Shown here: positions 47,857-55,973 of the stretch, one piece after another
How positions within the stretch are numbered: the stretch's first letter is position 1
Layout: every line of letters begins with the position of its first letter
Assembly (NCBI RefSeq): GCF_900156515.1
Contig: NZ_FTNU01000003.1
Span: 104,650 to 168,649, forward strand
Direction: 5' to 3'
Source: Moraxella cuniculi DSM 21768
Lineage (GTDB): Bacteria > Pseudomonadota > Gammaproteobacteria > Pseudomonadales > Moraxellaceae
Length of the DNA stretch: 64,000 nucleotides
The notes under the pieces: generated by a model
Seen by the model: only the letters and a program-made list of their open reading frames with translations
The model's database searches: none
Told to the model about the DNA's origin: nothing
Position numbers and translations under genes: made by a program

Positions 47857-49660
47857 CACCACCTTCCTGCGGTGTCGTATCGTCCGCCGCTGGCATGGCA
47901 TCAAGCGTATCCACCGCCACCATCTCAGCAAATTGTGCTGAATCAAACTGCAATACTGTGGCACTCATCGTAAAGTTTGTGCGTCCATCTTGGGCTTTTT
48001 GCATGGCGACAACCAGCACATCGCTATAAAATCCCGACATCTCAACCGCTCGAGCAAAGGCAGCCACTGCTGGCGTGCTGCTTGCCATGCCTGTCCATGT
48101 CAGCTCATCACCTGTCTGCACCAAGCTATCCAATGAAACGCCTTGTGGCAACAGACTTGGCAATTTCTGCCAGCGATACAGCAATTGACTATCCATACTC
48201 GTACCAGCCATTGCCTGTCTTTGCTGGCGTGTCTGTTGCAACTGCTGTTGCCAAGTTGCCATCTGCTCAATCCGAGCTTGTAGATTGTCAATTCGCTGTG
48301 CAATCTCGGCATTGATGGCACTTTGATGGCTGATTTGCCGACCAATCAAAGCATATATCACAATCACAGCCAGCAGAGCAATCGTCAGTAGCGTGATGCA
48401 CCTTTGCCGAAATGCTGCCTGTTTTTGCACCCGCCTATCATCTCGCCATGGCAACAAGTTGGTGGCAGGCTCGGTGCGTAATGCCAAAGCAATCGCTCCA
48501 GCAAATACAGGTAATTTTGCCACATCAAAGCCATTTGCCACCTGTAGCCATGCTGGCTGGAAAAATTGGCAAGGCACATTCAGCCGTTGATTTAGCAAGG
48601 TATTAAAGCCAGCATCATCCGCTTGATTAATGCCCACAATCCAAACAGCAGCAATCGGCTCATGGTGATAGCTGCGATAGCCGTCGATCAACTCAGCAAT
48701 CTTATCGGACAATATCTGCCATCGGTTTTCACAATCCGTATGCACACCACCCAAAGTCGCCGAAGTTGTCTCAATAGCGGCACTGCTTGGTGGTGCCATG
48801 GTATCATCAAAGCGAATCTGATATTCTGCCGTAGGGTCATTATTATCCAATGAATCATGCTTGGCAAAAGCATTATCTGCACGCAAATTATCAAGGTGCG
48901 TCTGGGCGGTGGCAAAATTGGCAAAAGCAGGTGAATCGGCTTGGGTGGTATCGATATCAGCCACAGGCACATCACCAAGCTGCTGATAGATGATTTCATG
49001 ATTGTGATAAATCATCAAACGAATCTGTGGTAGGTCTATGTGGATAATTGCTGTGCCATTATGAGCCTTGTCAATGGACAACAGCCGTGCCATGCTATCG
49101 CCATGCACATCGACAGCGTCCGCCTTGGCACCCGCCATCGCCAAAATCTCAACACAATCATCAACCGCACTTTGATACGCCACGGTCAATCTGATGGCAA
49201 CATCCGCCCTGTCGGCATGGATTGCGGTGGGTGTTGGTGTGGGCAGTTGCCAAAAATCAAAACAGACTTCTGCCAAGTTTTGTCCGATATAGCGTTCGGC
49301 ATCGAGTAGAATTTGAGCCTCAATTTCTTCATCGCTTAGATTCTCTGGCAGCCAAATTATCTGACTCATCACCGACTCATCGGCAATACCACCAACAATC
49401 AGCACATCTGTCGTAGCCAGCCTTTCAAAGATTGCAGCAAGCACGCCTGCCAGTTTTGCTTTATCAACAATTTGCCCAAGCGATATCGCCCCATCGTGTG
49501 GCGACTGAGCGGCTGACAATAAATGCCACCGCCCCTGATGATGCGTCAAGACAGCGACATTAATCGCCGTATTGGTAAAATGCACGCCCAATATCGGCGA
49601 CTCATGACGCTTTGGTTTAATCAGCGAGCCGATTTTTGTCAGTTGTTGCCATCGCACCAC
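47849..49660 (-). CDS. pilMN: PilM-PilN fusion, type IV pilus inner-membrane platform protein
   Basis: One uninterrupted 603-residue frame covers two normally separate proteins. Residues 1 to about 395 are PilM-like (actin-like ATPase fold; ILGVHFTNTAINVAVL near 23, YQSAVDDCVEILAMAGAKADAVDVH, PVFAGAIALALR). Residues 401-603 are PilN: the PilM-binding NLLPWRDDRR at 401-410, TM at 421-440, coiled coil, and periplasmic domain with the ATVLQF ending. The layout mirrors GspL of type II secretion. A region at about 235-305 is an acidic insert in the PilM part. The start is GTG with AGGAGG upstream. Confidence 0.9.
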   Translation of the reverse strand: MVRWQQLTKIGSLIKPKRHESPILGVHFTNTAINVAVLTHHQGRWHLLSAAQSPHDGAISLGQIVDKAKLAGVLAAIFERLATTDVLIVGGIADESVMSQIIWLPENLSDEEIEAQILLDAERYIGQNLAEVCFDFWQLPTPTPTAIHADRADVAIRLTVAYQSAVDDCVEILAMAGAKADAVDVHGDSMARLLSIDKAHNGTAIIHIDLPQIRLMIYHNHEIIYQQLGDVPVADIDTTQADSPAFANFATAQTHLDNLRADNAFAKHDSLDNNDPTAEYQIRFDDTMAPPSSAAIETTSATLGGVHTDCENRWQILSDKIAELIDGYRSYHHEPIAAVWIVGINQADDAGFNTLLNQRLNVPCQFFQPAWLQVANGFDVAKLPVFAGAIALALRTEPATNLLPWRDDRRVQKQAAFRQRCITLLTIALLAVIVIYALIGRQISHQSAINAEIAQRIDNLQARIEQMATWQQQLQQTRQQRQAMAGTSMDSQLLYRWQKLPSLLPQGVSLDSLVQTGDELTWTGMASSTPAVAAFARAVEMSGFYSDVLVVAMQKAQDGRTNFTMSATVLQFDSAQFAEMVAVDTLDAMPAADDTTPQEGGDE

Positions 49661-49774
49661 CCTGTGCCTCCTTGGTATTATTTATATTACACTGCCATGC
49701 TGGCGGTCATTGCCCATCTTGCTACTCTGCTTCTTTTATTTTTTTGTTATTTGTCATCTTGTGCCATGACAAAA

Positions 49775-51247
49775 TCAGCCCAACACCTCGACCAATTCCC
49801 CTTCGACCAGATGCATACTGATGGCATGATTGACACGCACAAGGACGAATTTGCCAAGCAGCGTATCATCTCCCTGAAAAATCACCGACCGTGTATTATC
49901 CGCCGTGCCATGCAAGTACCCCTCACGGCGATTGGCAGGCTCAATCACCAGCACTCGCACAGTCTGCCCGACCATTGCACGGGTTTTGGCAAAGGTTGAT
50001 TGCTTAATCACCTCTTGAAATTCTGCCAATCGCTGTTTTTTGGTTTGCAAACTGACATCATCGGGCAAATCAGAAGCAGGCGTGCCGGGACGCTTGGAAT
50101 AAATAAAGCTGTAGGAATGGTCAAAATCAAGCTCCTTGGCAAGATTCAGCGTATCGGCAAAATCCTGATCCGTCTCGCCCGGAAAGCCGATAATAAAATC
50201 GCTCGACAAATGCAAATCTGGGCGAATTTGTCGCAACTTATTGATTTGATTGATATAAACATCAACCGTATGGTTGCGTTTCATCGCTGCCAAAATGTTA
50301 TTTGAGCCACTTTGAATCGGCAAATGCAAATGCGATACCAGCTTATCAATATGCTTATAAGCATCGATAATATCATCGGTAAATTCTAGCGGGTGGCTTG
50401 TGGTATAACGAATCCGCTCAATGCCATCAATATGCGATACATAATGCAAAAGCTCACTAAAGCGACAAATCGTGCCATCGTCTTTTTGTCCACGATATCC
50501 ATTGACATTTTGCCCCAAAAGGTTAATCTCTCTAACGCCCTGCTCCGCTAGGCTATCAATCTCGGCAAGCACATCATCTAATGGGCGTGATAATTCCTCA
50601 CCACGAGTATAAGGCACCACGCAAAATGAGCAATATTTTGAGCAGCCTTCCATGATAGAAACAAATGCCGTATAGCCCTCCACTCTTGGCTCTGGCAAAA
50701 AGTCAAATTTCTCAATACTAGGAAAGGACACATCAACCACGCCGATACGGTTTTTTGGTGCGAGCAAATCGGCATCGTGCTGTCTGGCTTGACTGGTTGT
50801 CGCTTCGTATAATTCAGGCAGGCGGTGCAAGGTCTGCGGCCCAAAAACCATATCCACATAAGGGGCTCGTTTTTGGATATTATCCCCTTCTTGTGAGGCG
50901 ACACAACCGCCAACACCAATCACCAAATTGGGATTTTTTTCTTTTAATTTACGCCATCTGCCCAATTCAGAAAATACCTTTTCTTGTGCTTTTTCGCGAA
51001 TCGAACAAGTATTCATAATCAGCACATCAGCTTCGCTGATGTCGGTTGTGATGGTCATGCCATGACTGCTGCCCAGCACATCGCCCATTTTTTGGCTATC
51101 GTATTCATTCATCTGACAGCCTTGGGTAACGATATAGACTTTTTTGCCTATTTTTGAGCCGTCATCTGCCACTGTGGTATTTGGCAGCATCTGGGTAGTA
51201 TGCTGATTTTGGCGATCTAAGGCTGGATTAAAAGTGCCAACGGTCAT
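49775..51247 (-). CDS. miaB: tRNA-2-methylthio-N6-dimethylallyladenosine synthase
   Basis: A radical-SAM methylthiotransferase that modifies A37 of tRNAs reading UNN codons. The three N-terminal cluster cysteines ([31 protein letters not shown]), the radical [11 protein letters not shown] and the C-terminal TRAM domain are complete. The ATG at 51247 ([10 protein letters not shown]) has GGAG upstream; 490 residues, with about 35 extra N-terminal residues before [11 protein letters not shown] Fur-box-like site is 127 bp upstream. Confidence 0.98.
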   Translation of the reverse strand: MTVGTFNPALDRQNQHTTQMLPNTTVADDGSKIGKKVYIVTQGCQMNEYDSQKMGDVLGSSHGMTITTDISEADVLIMNTCSIREKAQEKVFSELGRWRKLKEKNPNLVIGVGGCVASQEGDNIQKRAPYVDMVFGPQTLHRLPELYEATTSQARQHDADLLAPKNRIGVVDVSFPSIEKFDFLPEPRVEGYTAFVSIMEGCSKYCSFCVVPYTRGEELSRPLDDVLAEIDSLAEQGVREINLLGQNVNGYRGQKDDGTICRFSELLHYVSHIDGIERIRYTTSHPLEFTDDIIDAYKHIDKLVSHLHLPIQSGSNNILAAMKRNHTVDVYINQINKLRQIRPDLHLSSDFIIGFPGETDQDFADTLNLAKELDFDHSYSFIYSKRPGTPASDLPDDVSLQTKKQRLAEFQEVIKQSTFAKTRAMVGQTVRVLVIEPANRREGYLHGTADNTRSVIFQGDDTLLGKFVLVRVNHAISMHLVEGELVEVLG

Positions 51248-51373
51248 GGTTTTCTCCAAGGGTTTGCAAAAAGATAAATTTCAGCTATTTTAACACATCA
51301 GCCATGGGCTGTACATACGACCTAGCCTGACAAATCCACCAAACAGATTGTATCTGCAGGCAGATTTTGTTAT

Positions 51374-51392
51374 TATAATGATAATCATTTTT
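51374..51392. promoter_or_regulatory. Fur-box-like operator with overlapping -10 boxes
   Basis: The site matches 16 of 19 positions of the E. coli Fur consensus (GATAATGATAATCATTATC), including an unbroken ATAATGATAATCATT core. A TATAAT is present in both directions within ATTATAAT at its left edge. It could control the rightward small membrane protein and bacteriocin region, leftward miaB, or both. Confidence 0.65.
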
Positions 51393-51580
51393 ATCAAAAC
51401 TTGGAGCATTTGCTTGGTGCAAATAAACAGCCAGCACGCCTCAAGTCAAATAGGATAAAAACAAACAACAGGGTTGTTTTAAGCGGTTGATTGTAATTGA
51501 GCCACAAATCGGATAAGTGATATTTGTCATTAGGCTTGTGCTTTTTATAACTTGGTTGGATTGTGCCTAAAGGAGTAGTC

Positions 51581-51754
51581 ATGGCATTTTTTGATGCAGC
51601 ATTGCTGGTTGGCATTGCCGAGCGTCTCATGTTTGTCATACCAATCTTCATCGTTGCCCACACCATCAAAACCATCTGGCATAATCACAAAGCAAAACAA
51701 ATGCTCTTTTTACCAAATGCTCAGCTAAAAAATATTGGCTACACAGTACGCTGA
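51581..51754 (+). CDS. Small hydrophobic membrane protein (57 residues)
   Basis: Starts MAFFDAALLVGIAERLMFVI, with one long hydrophobic helix (about 4-30) and a basic C-terminal half (HTIKTIWHNHKAKQM). AAGGAG lies seven bases before the ATG at 51581, so translation is likely. No family is recognised. It sits between the Fur-box-like site and the bacteriocin cassettes; it may be an orphan immunity-type protein, but this is only positional inference. Confidence 0.6.
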   Translation: MAFFDAALLVGIAERLMFVIPIFIVAHTIKTIWHNHKAKQMLFLPNAQLKNIGYTVR

Positions 51755-51816
51755 TGATGTTGATTTGTTTGATTATTTATTTTGCTTTTGGTAAAAATTA
51801 GCAATTGTTAGGGTTG

Positions 51817-51870
51817 GGCGAAACCAAGTTGCTTTATATCGATAATCTTTTGGCGATATTCGGCTTATAG
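51817..51870 (+). pseudogene. 3' remnant of a bacteriocin immunity gene
   Basis: The 54 bp code for GETKLLYIDNLLAIFGL and a stop, identical at the DNA level to the last 17 codons of the immunity gene at 52347-52646. The rest of the gene is absent upstream. It marks the left edge of the duplicated segment. Confidence 0.9.
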
Positions 51871-52055
51871 AGCATAAAAATATAAAAACTGTTGATTTTT
51901 TATACAATTTATTGCAATATAACAATCAATTATAGTTTTGTTATTTTTTACTTATTCTTATACATAAGGAGAGTGTTATGCGTGAACTGTCATTAAAAGA
52001 AATTGAGATGGTTAATGGCGGTATGCGTCAAGATGTGGGAAAGACCACTGGTGGT
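51817..52055 (+). repeat. Cassette direct repeat, copy A (immunity tail + promoter + leader)
   Basis: Nearly identical to 52593-52831 at a constant offset of 776 bp with no gaps. It comprises the immunity 3' end, an AT-rich promoter region of about 105 bp, the ribosome site and the first 23-26 codons of the bacteriocin gene. The first 57 bp are identical. Confidence 0.95.
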
Positions 52056-52334
52056 AGCATGGGTGGTTCACCAATGATTACTTCAATGAAAATAGGGGCA
52101 GCCAGTAGTGGTTCAGTCTACATTGGTCAAGTTGCCTCTGGTGATACAAAATTTTCAACGACTGATTTTTTGATATCTACAGGGTCTGGAGCATTAGGCG
52201 GAGCGATCAGCTATGGCGGTAGAAGTCCGCTCGTCTCCGCTGTTAAAGGTGGGCTTGGCGGTGGAGCCACATTAGGTTTTTCCAAAATGTTCACCAATAA
52301 AACTGGTGATGACTATAACAATACGCAAAAATAA
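51978..52334 (+). CDS. Double-glycine-leader bacteriocin precursor 1
   Basis: A 118-residue precursor. The leader MRELSLKEIEMVNGG (15 residues) has the consensus of peptides cut by C39-peptidase ABC exporters: ELS, hydrophobic spacing EIExV, and GG at the cleavage point. The mature part (103 residues) begins MRQDVGKT, is Gly/Ser/Ala-rich, has no cysteine and contains a possible membrane-active stretch (ISTGSGALGGAISYGG...). Ribosome site AAGGAGAG. The organisation matches the M. catarrhalis mcb bacteriocin locus (exporters, GG-leader toxin, immunity). Target is unknown. Confidence 0.85.
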   Translation: MRELSLKEIEMVNGGMRQDVGKTTGGSMGGSPMITSMKIGAASSGSVYIGQVASGDTKFSTTDFLISTGSGALGGAISYGGRSPLVSAVKGGLGGGATLGFSKMFTNKTGDDYNNTQK

Positions 52335-52346
52335 AGCAGACAATAT

Positions 52347-52646
52347 ATGGATATAATTACATCTACTTTGGGCATGCCCTTGCCAATACTTATCGGAATT
52401 ATCGCCCTATCCATCAATCTTGTCTCTGTTTATCTTGGGTTGTATGCTATCTATGGTTTATTAACCAATATTTATCGTCGATGGAGAATCAAAACACTAA
52501 ATTGGCAAGCAATAATCAAAAGATTTGTTTATGAATTTGGATATGCTCTCTTGCTTTTTGTTGCTACTTATATAATATATATTTTGACAACAGGCGAAAC
52601 CAAGTTGCTTTATATCGATAATCTTTTGGCGATATTCGGCTTATAG
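52347..52646 (+). CDS. Probable immunity protein for bacteriocin 1
   Basis: A 99-residue membrane protein with at least two hydrophobic helices (about 11-36 and 66-83) and a basic loop between (YRRWRIKTLNWQ). It begins 12 bp after the bacteriocin 1 stop; the ribosome site is weak, so translation may depend on coupling. Small membrane proteins paired with class II toxins are usually immunity factors; this role is inferred from position. Its last 17 codons are duplicated at 51817-51870. Confidence 0.75.
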   Translation: MDIITSTLGMPLPILIGIIALSINLVSVYLGLYAIYGLLTNIYRRWRIKTLNWQAIIKRFVYEFGYALLLFVATYIIYILTTGETKLLYIDNLLAIFGL

Positions 52647-52831
52647 AGCTTAAAAATATAAAAGCTGTTGATTTTTTATACAATTTATTGCAATATAACA
52701 ATCAATTATAGTTTTGTTATTTTTTACTTATTTTTGTGCACAAGGAGAATGCTATGCGTGAACTGTCATTAAAAGAGATTGAGATGGTTAGTGGTGGTAT
52801 GCGTCAAGATGTGGGAAAGACTAGCGGTGGG
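52593..52831 (+). repeat. Cassette direct repeat, copy B
   Basis: Second copy of the segment at 51817-52055. Here the left end is the natural 3' end of the intact immunity gene, so this is the junction from which copy A was derived. The right end is again within the bacteriocin gene, about 10 codons past the GG site. Confidence 0.95.
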
Positions 52832-53143
52832 AACGGCAATAATGGTCTTGGAGGGGCTATGGCGGTTGGTGCAATATCCAATGCAGCAGGTTACACGGGT
52901 GGCAAACTAGCAACAGGCGAACCTGTTACAGTAGGAGGTATTGTGCTCAGCGGGGCAGTTGGAGCAAGCTACGGCTACGCTGGCGGTCCTCTTCGGAGCA
53001 GAATGCAGGCAATGGACACGATTGGTCTGAACTTTAACGGAAGTTTTATTGTTTCAGCATGTGACAACTTTATGAAGAAAAGCTCACAAAGGGCTGGGAC
53101 AGACTATCAAAATTCATCTCAAGCTGGAACCAATTATCAATAA
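52754..53143 (+). CDS. Double-glycine-leader bacteriocin precursor 2
   Basis: A 129-residue precursor with leader MRELSLKEIEMVSGG, one residue different from precursor 1. The first mature residues (MRQDVGKT) are shared; the rest differs: Gly/Ala-rich (GGAMAVGAISNAAGYTGG), one cysteine (in SACDNFMKKSS), and a C-terminal imperfect repeat QRAGTDYQNSSQAGTNYQ. Ribosome site AAGGAGA before the ATG at 52754; an in-frame start six codons earlier is not preferred. The two toxins could act separately or as a pair. Confidence 0.85.
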   Translation: MRELSLKEIEMVSGGMRQDVGKTSGGNGNNGLGGAMAVGAISNAAGYTGGKLATGEPVTVGGIVLSGAVGASYGYAGGPLRSRMQAMDTIGLNFNGSFIVSACDNFMKKSSQRAGTDYQNSSQAGTNYQ

Positions 53144-53166
53144 ACTCAGCTCAAGGATAGGTAACT

Positions 53167-53400
53167 ATGATTGAAATCGCACCTTTTAAGCCTAGAGAAG
53201 AGTTGGCATATCTGCTGACAAGGATTTTATTTATAATAATAAGCATGTGTATCACAATCTATTTATCAGCAAAACTAAACTTAAGACCAGACTCGATGCG
53301 CAAGCCAGTGCTATTTTTCTTTTGTTACTTTATTCTGATTGTATTGTTCAGCAATTCTCTTGATAGCTGGCTATTTTGTGTTTTGGGTTATTTTTTTTGA
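53167..53400 (+). CDS. Probable immunity protein for bacteriocin 2
   Basis: 77 residues with two hydrophobic helices (about 15-35 and 47-75) and a short polar loop (KLNLRPDSMRKP). AAGGATAGG precedes the ATG. It follows bacteriocin 2 by 23 bp, the same gene order as cassette 1, but the sequence is unrelated to immunity 1, as expected if each protects against its own toxin. Confidence 0.75.
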   Translation: MIEIAPFKPREELAYLLTRILFIIISMCITIYLSAKLNLRPDSMRKPVLFFFCYFILIVLFSNSLDSWLFCVLGYFF

Positions 53401-53476
53401 TTGATATAAATTGATATGAATAGAAGAACTTGAAATATCTCTTGTTTAAAACAAAATGGTAAAGGATTAGCATATT

Positions 53477-54631
53477 ATGGTAAATCTTAACAAGCAGACA
53501 CAGCATGATTTTTTAACCAATTATCAAGATAAAAAGCCCTATTTATTTAAAAATATTGCTGGTATTGATTGGTTTGACTGGTTGCAAATCAATCAAATTA
53601 TTGAACGAGCAGATATTATCTCGGATGATTTTAAAATCGCTCATCAAGGCATTGTAGAAAAACATCACTATGTAGAAAGCTTTATTGAAGTGGGTATGCT
53701 TCGCCATCGTCTAATAAAACCTGCGGTGTATAACCTACTCCAAAACGGTGCTACGGTAATTGCCAATAAAATCATTAACGAACCTGCTGTTGATCATTTT
53801 GCTCGTCAGATTGCACAGATGACCAACAGACAAACAGTAAGCAGTATGTATGTGGCTTTTGGCGATAAAGATTCGTATAAGGCACACTGGGATACAAGAG
53901 ATGTCTTCGCTATTCAAATAAAAGGTCGTAAACGCTGGGTAATTTATCAGCCGACTTTTCCCAATCCCTTATATATGCAGCAAAGTAAGTATTATGAAGA
54001 CACGCACCCCTGCCCAAAAGAGCCAATCATGGACATTGTCCTAGAAACAGGCGATATGCTATATATATCTTGTGGTTGGTGGCATAACCCATCGCCATTG
54101 GGCGAAGAAACGGTACATTTGGCAATTGGGACATTTCCTGCTTTTGGGCTTGATTACACAGAGTGGCTGTCTCAGAAATTACCTGAAATTCTAGCCATCA
54201 GAAAGCCTTTATCAAATTGGCAAAACGATCAAGAAAATATCCAATCACTGGCTGAAAATATCGCTACAATGATTGCTGACCAAGCCAACTATGAGCAGTT
54301 TATGCAAGAGTTTATCGCCAATCAAAGAGTACAGGGTAATCTAAACATAGAACTTTTGGGTAATAACAAAGTTAATACCCTCCCTCTATCTGCCAGATTA
54401 AGAATAAATTCCAATCAATCTTATGATGATAGCAGTGAACATATCATTGCCAATGGCATTAAATTAAATTTAGACTCTGACTTAAAGTCAGTGTTGATCC
54501 ATATTGCCAAAAACCCAAATATCAGTGTTGATGAAATCTTGACAGTGACTAATGCAATAGATACAGATAAGATTGCAAAAACACTATATACCTTATGTGC
54601 TAACGATGTGCTAGAGGTTGTGAAATACTAG
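53477..54631 (+). CDS. JmjC/cupin-4 family Fe(II)/2-oxoglutarate oxygenase
   Basis: A 384-residue protein of the JmjC (cupin_4) oxygenase family, like the ribosomal-protein hydroxylase YcfD/RoxA. The iron triad is intact: H137 and D139 in AHWDTRD, and H203 in SCGWWHNPSPLG. The strand motif FAIQIKGRKRWVIYQP is typical. The C-terminal 60 residues look like the winged-helix domain seen in bacterial JmjC hydroxylases. The gene's TAG directly abuts the ATG of the HlyD gene and it follows the toxin cassettes, so it likely belongs to the bacteriocin operon. Modification of the toxin by hydroxylation is a hypothesis; a ribosomal substrate is the alternative. Confidence 0.85.
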   Translation: MVNLNKQTQHDFLTNYQDKKPYLFKNIAGIDWFDWLQINQIIERADIISDDFKIAHQGIVEKHHYVESFIEVGMLRHRLIKPAVYNLLQNGATVIANKIINEPAVDHFARQIAQMTNRQTVSSMYVAFGDKDSYKAHWDTRDVFAIQIKGRKRWVIYQPTFPNPLYMQQSKYYEDTHPCPKEPIMDIVLETGDMLYISCGWWHNPSPLGEETVHLAIGTFPAFGLDYTEWLSQKLPEILAIRKPLSNWQNDQENIQSLAENIATMIADQANYEQFMQEFIANQRVQGNLNIELLGNNKVNTLPLSARLRINSNQSYDDSSEHIIANGIKLNLDSDLKSVLIHIAKNPNISVDEILTVTNAIDTDKIAKTLYTLCANDVLEVVKY

Positions 54632-55928
54632 ATGACAAATCCACTATTTCGTCCAGAAGCCTTATCTGCCCAAAAAGCCAACTGGACAGGCAGTGTTATT
54701 CTCACCACGCCCATCAGCTTTACATTTTTAAGCCTGTGTGCATTTGCCACTGCTTTGGTATTGGTTGGTTTTTTGGTATGGGGTGAGTATACCAAACGCA
54801 GCACGGTCAAAGGTCAACTTATTCCTGACAAAGGCTTGGACAAGCATACACAACAACCGCTGGCGTAATTACCGAAAAATACATCACAGATGGTCAAGAG
54901 GTCAAAGCTGGCGATCTCCTATACAAAATCTCCACCGCTCGCTACAGTGATGATAGCAAAATCAGCACCCAAAAAGCCTAGCCAGCGAGCTTGTGATAAA
55001 AAAGCAGCTGACCGAGCATGAAATCACACGCACCAAACAAGCCCAAGCTGCCCAAAGATAAAGTATCGCCAACACCATTGAGCAACTAAATATAGATCTA
55101 GAACGAGTGCAAAGGCAGATTAAGCTACAGCAACAGCAAATTGCCATCGCTCAAAGCACACTAGAACGCTACGATCTTGCCAAGCAAAGTGAGGCAGTAT
55201 CCGCCCAAGAGCTAAGCAATCAGCAAATGGCATACAATGCTCAACTTGAGAATTTAAGTGGTCTAGAACGCGAAAAAGCAAACATTGAGAAACAAGTCCA
55301 AGAACAAAAAATCACCCTAAACCGCCTAGATGGCAAGCATCAAGCAGTGCTATTACAATATAACAAAACGCTGTCAGACAACCAAAGCGAAATCATACAA
55401 AATCTTGCCAACGATACCGTACTTATCAAAGCCCAAGTTGATGGCGTGGTGAGCGTCAGCTATGCCGAGATAGGTCAGTTTGTAGATAGCTCTCGGACAC
55501 TGGCAAGTATTTTACTCAAGGACAGCCAGCTGATAGCCCAACTGTATGTCCCTAGTCGTGCCATCGGTTTTGTGAAGGCTGATGATAAAGTACTGTTACG
55601 CTATGCAGCCTACCCTTATCAAAAATTTGGACACGCCACAGGTAAGATAGACACCATCGCCAAAACCGCTTCTGCCAGTCAGTCTCTGCCAACCATCGGC
55701 ACAGTGCTGGATATAGAACAAAGAACCAATGAACCTGTGTATGTCATCAAAGTAAAACTTGACAAACAAAGCATCACCGCCTATGGGGAACAGCTACCTT
55801 TGGTCGCAGGCATGACGCTAGACGGCGACATCATGCACGAGACAAGAAAACTGTATGAATGGGTGCTTGAGCCACTATACAGCATTACTGGTAAAGTTGG
55901 TTCACGCTCTTTTATCAATACGCCATAA
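54632..55928 (+). pseudogene. HlyD-family bacteriocin export adaptor, disrupted (mcbA-like)
   Basis: Membrane-fusion protein of a C39-type exporter. The N-terminal TM and GEYTKRSTVKGQLIPDKGL are in one frame to about 54835. The biotinyl-lipoyl part (TTTAGVITEKYITDGQEVKAGDLLYKIS) continues in another. At 54971-54975 an A5 run shifts the frame again (restored by one more A), and at 55059-55061 a TAA replaces an expected CAA. From 55062 the coiled coil and C-terminal beta domain are open to 55928. Three independent lesions mean no full-length adaptor can be made. Confidence 0.88.
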
Positions 55929-55973
55929 TGCTTAAATTTCTGACAATCATCGATAAGCACCGTCATTGTTTTT

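Noticed and set aside
53477..54631. JmjC gene as an unrelated housekeeping ribosomal oxygenase
   Set aside because: Not fully excluded, but its direct abutment to the exporter gene and placement inside the locus make a locus-specific role more likely; kept as the stated alternative.
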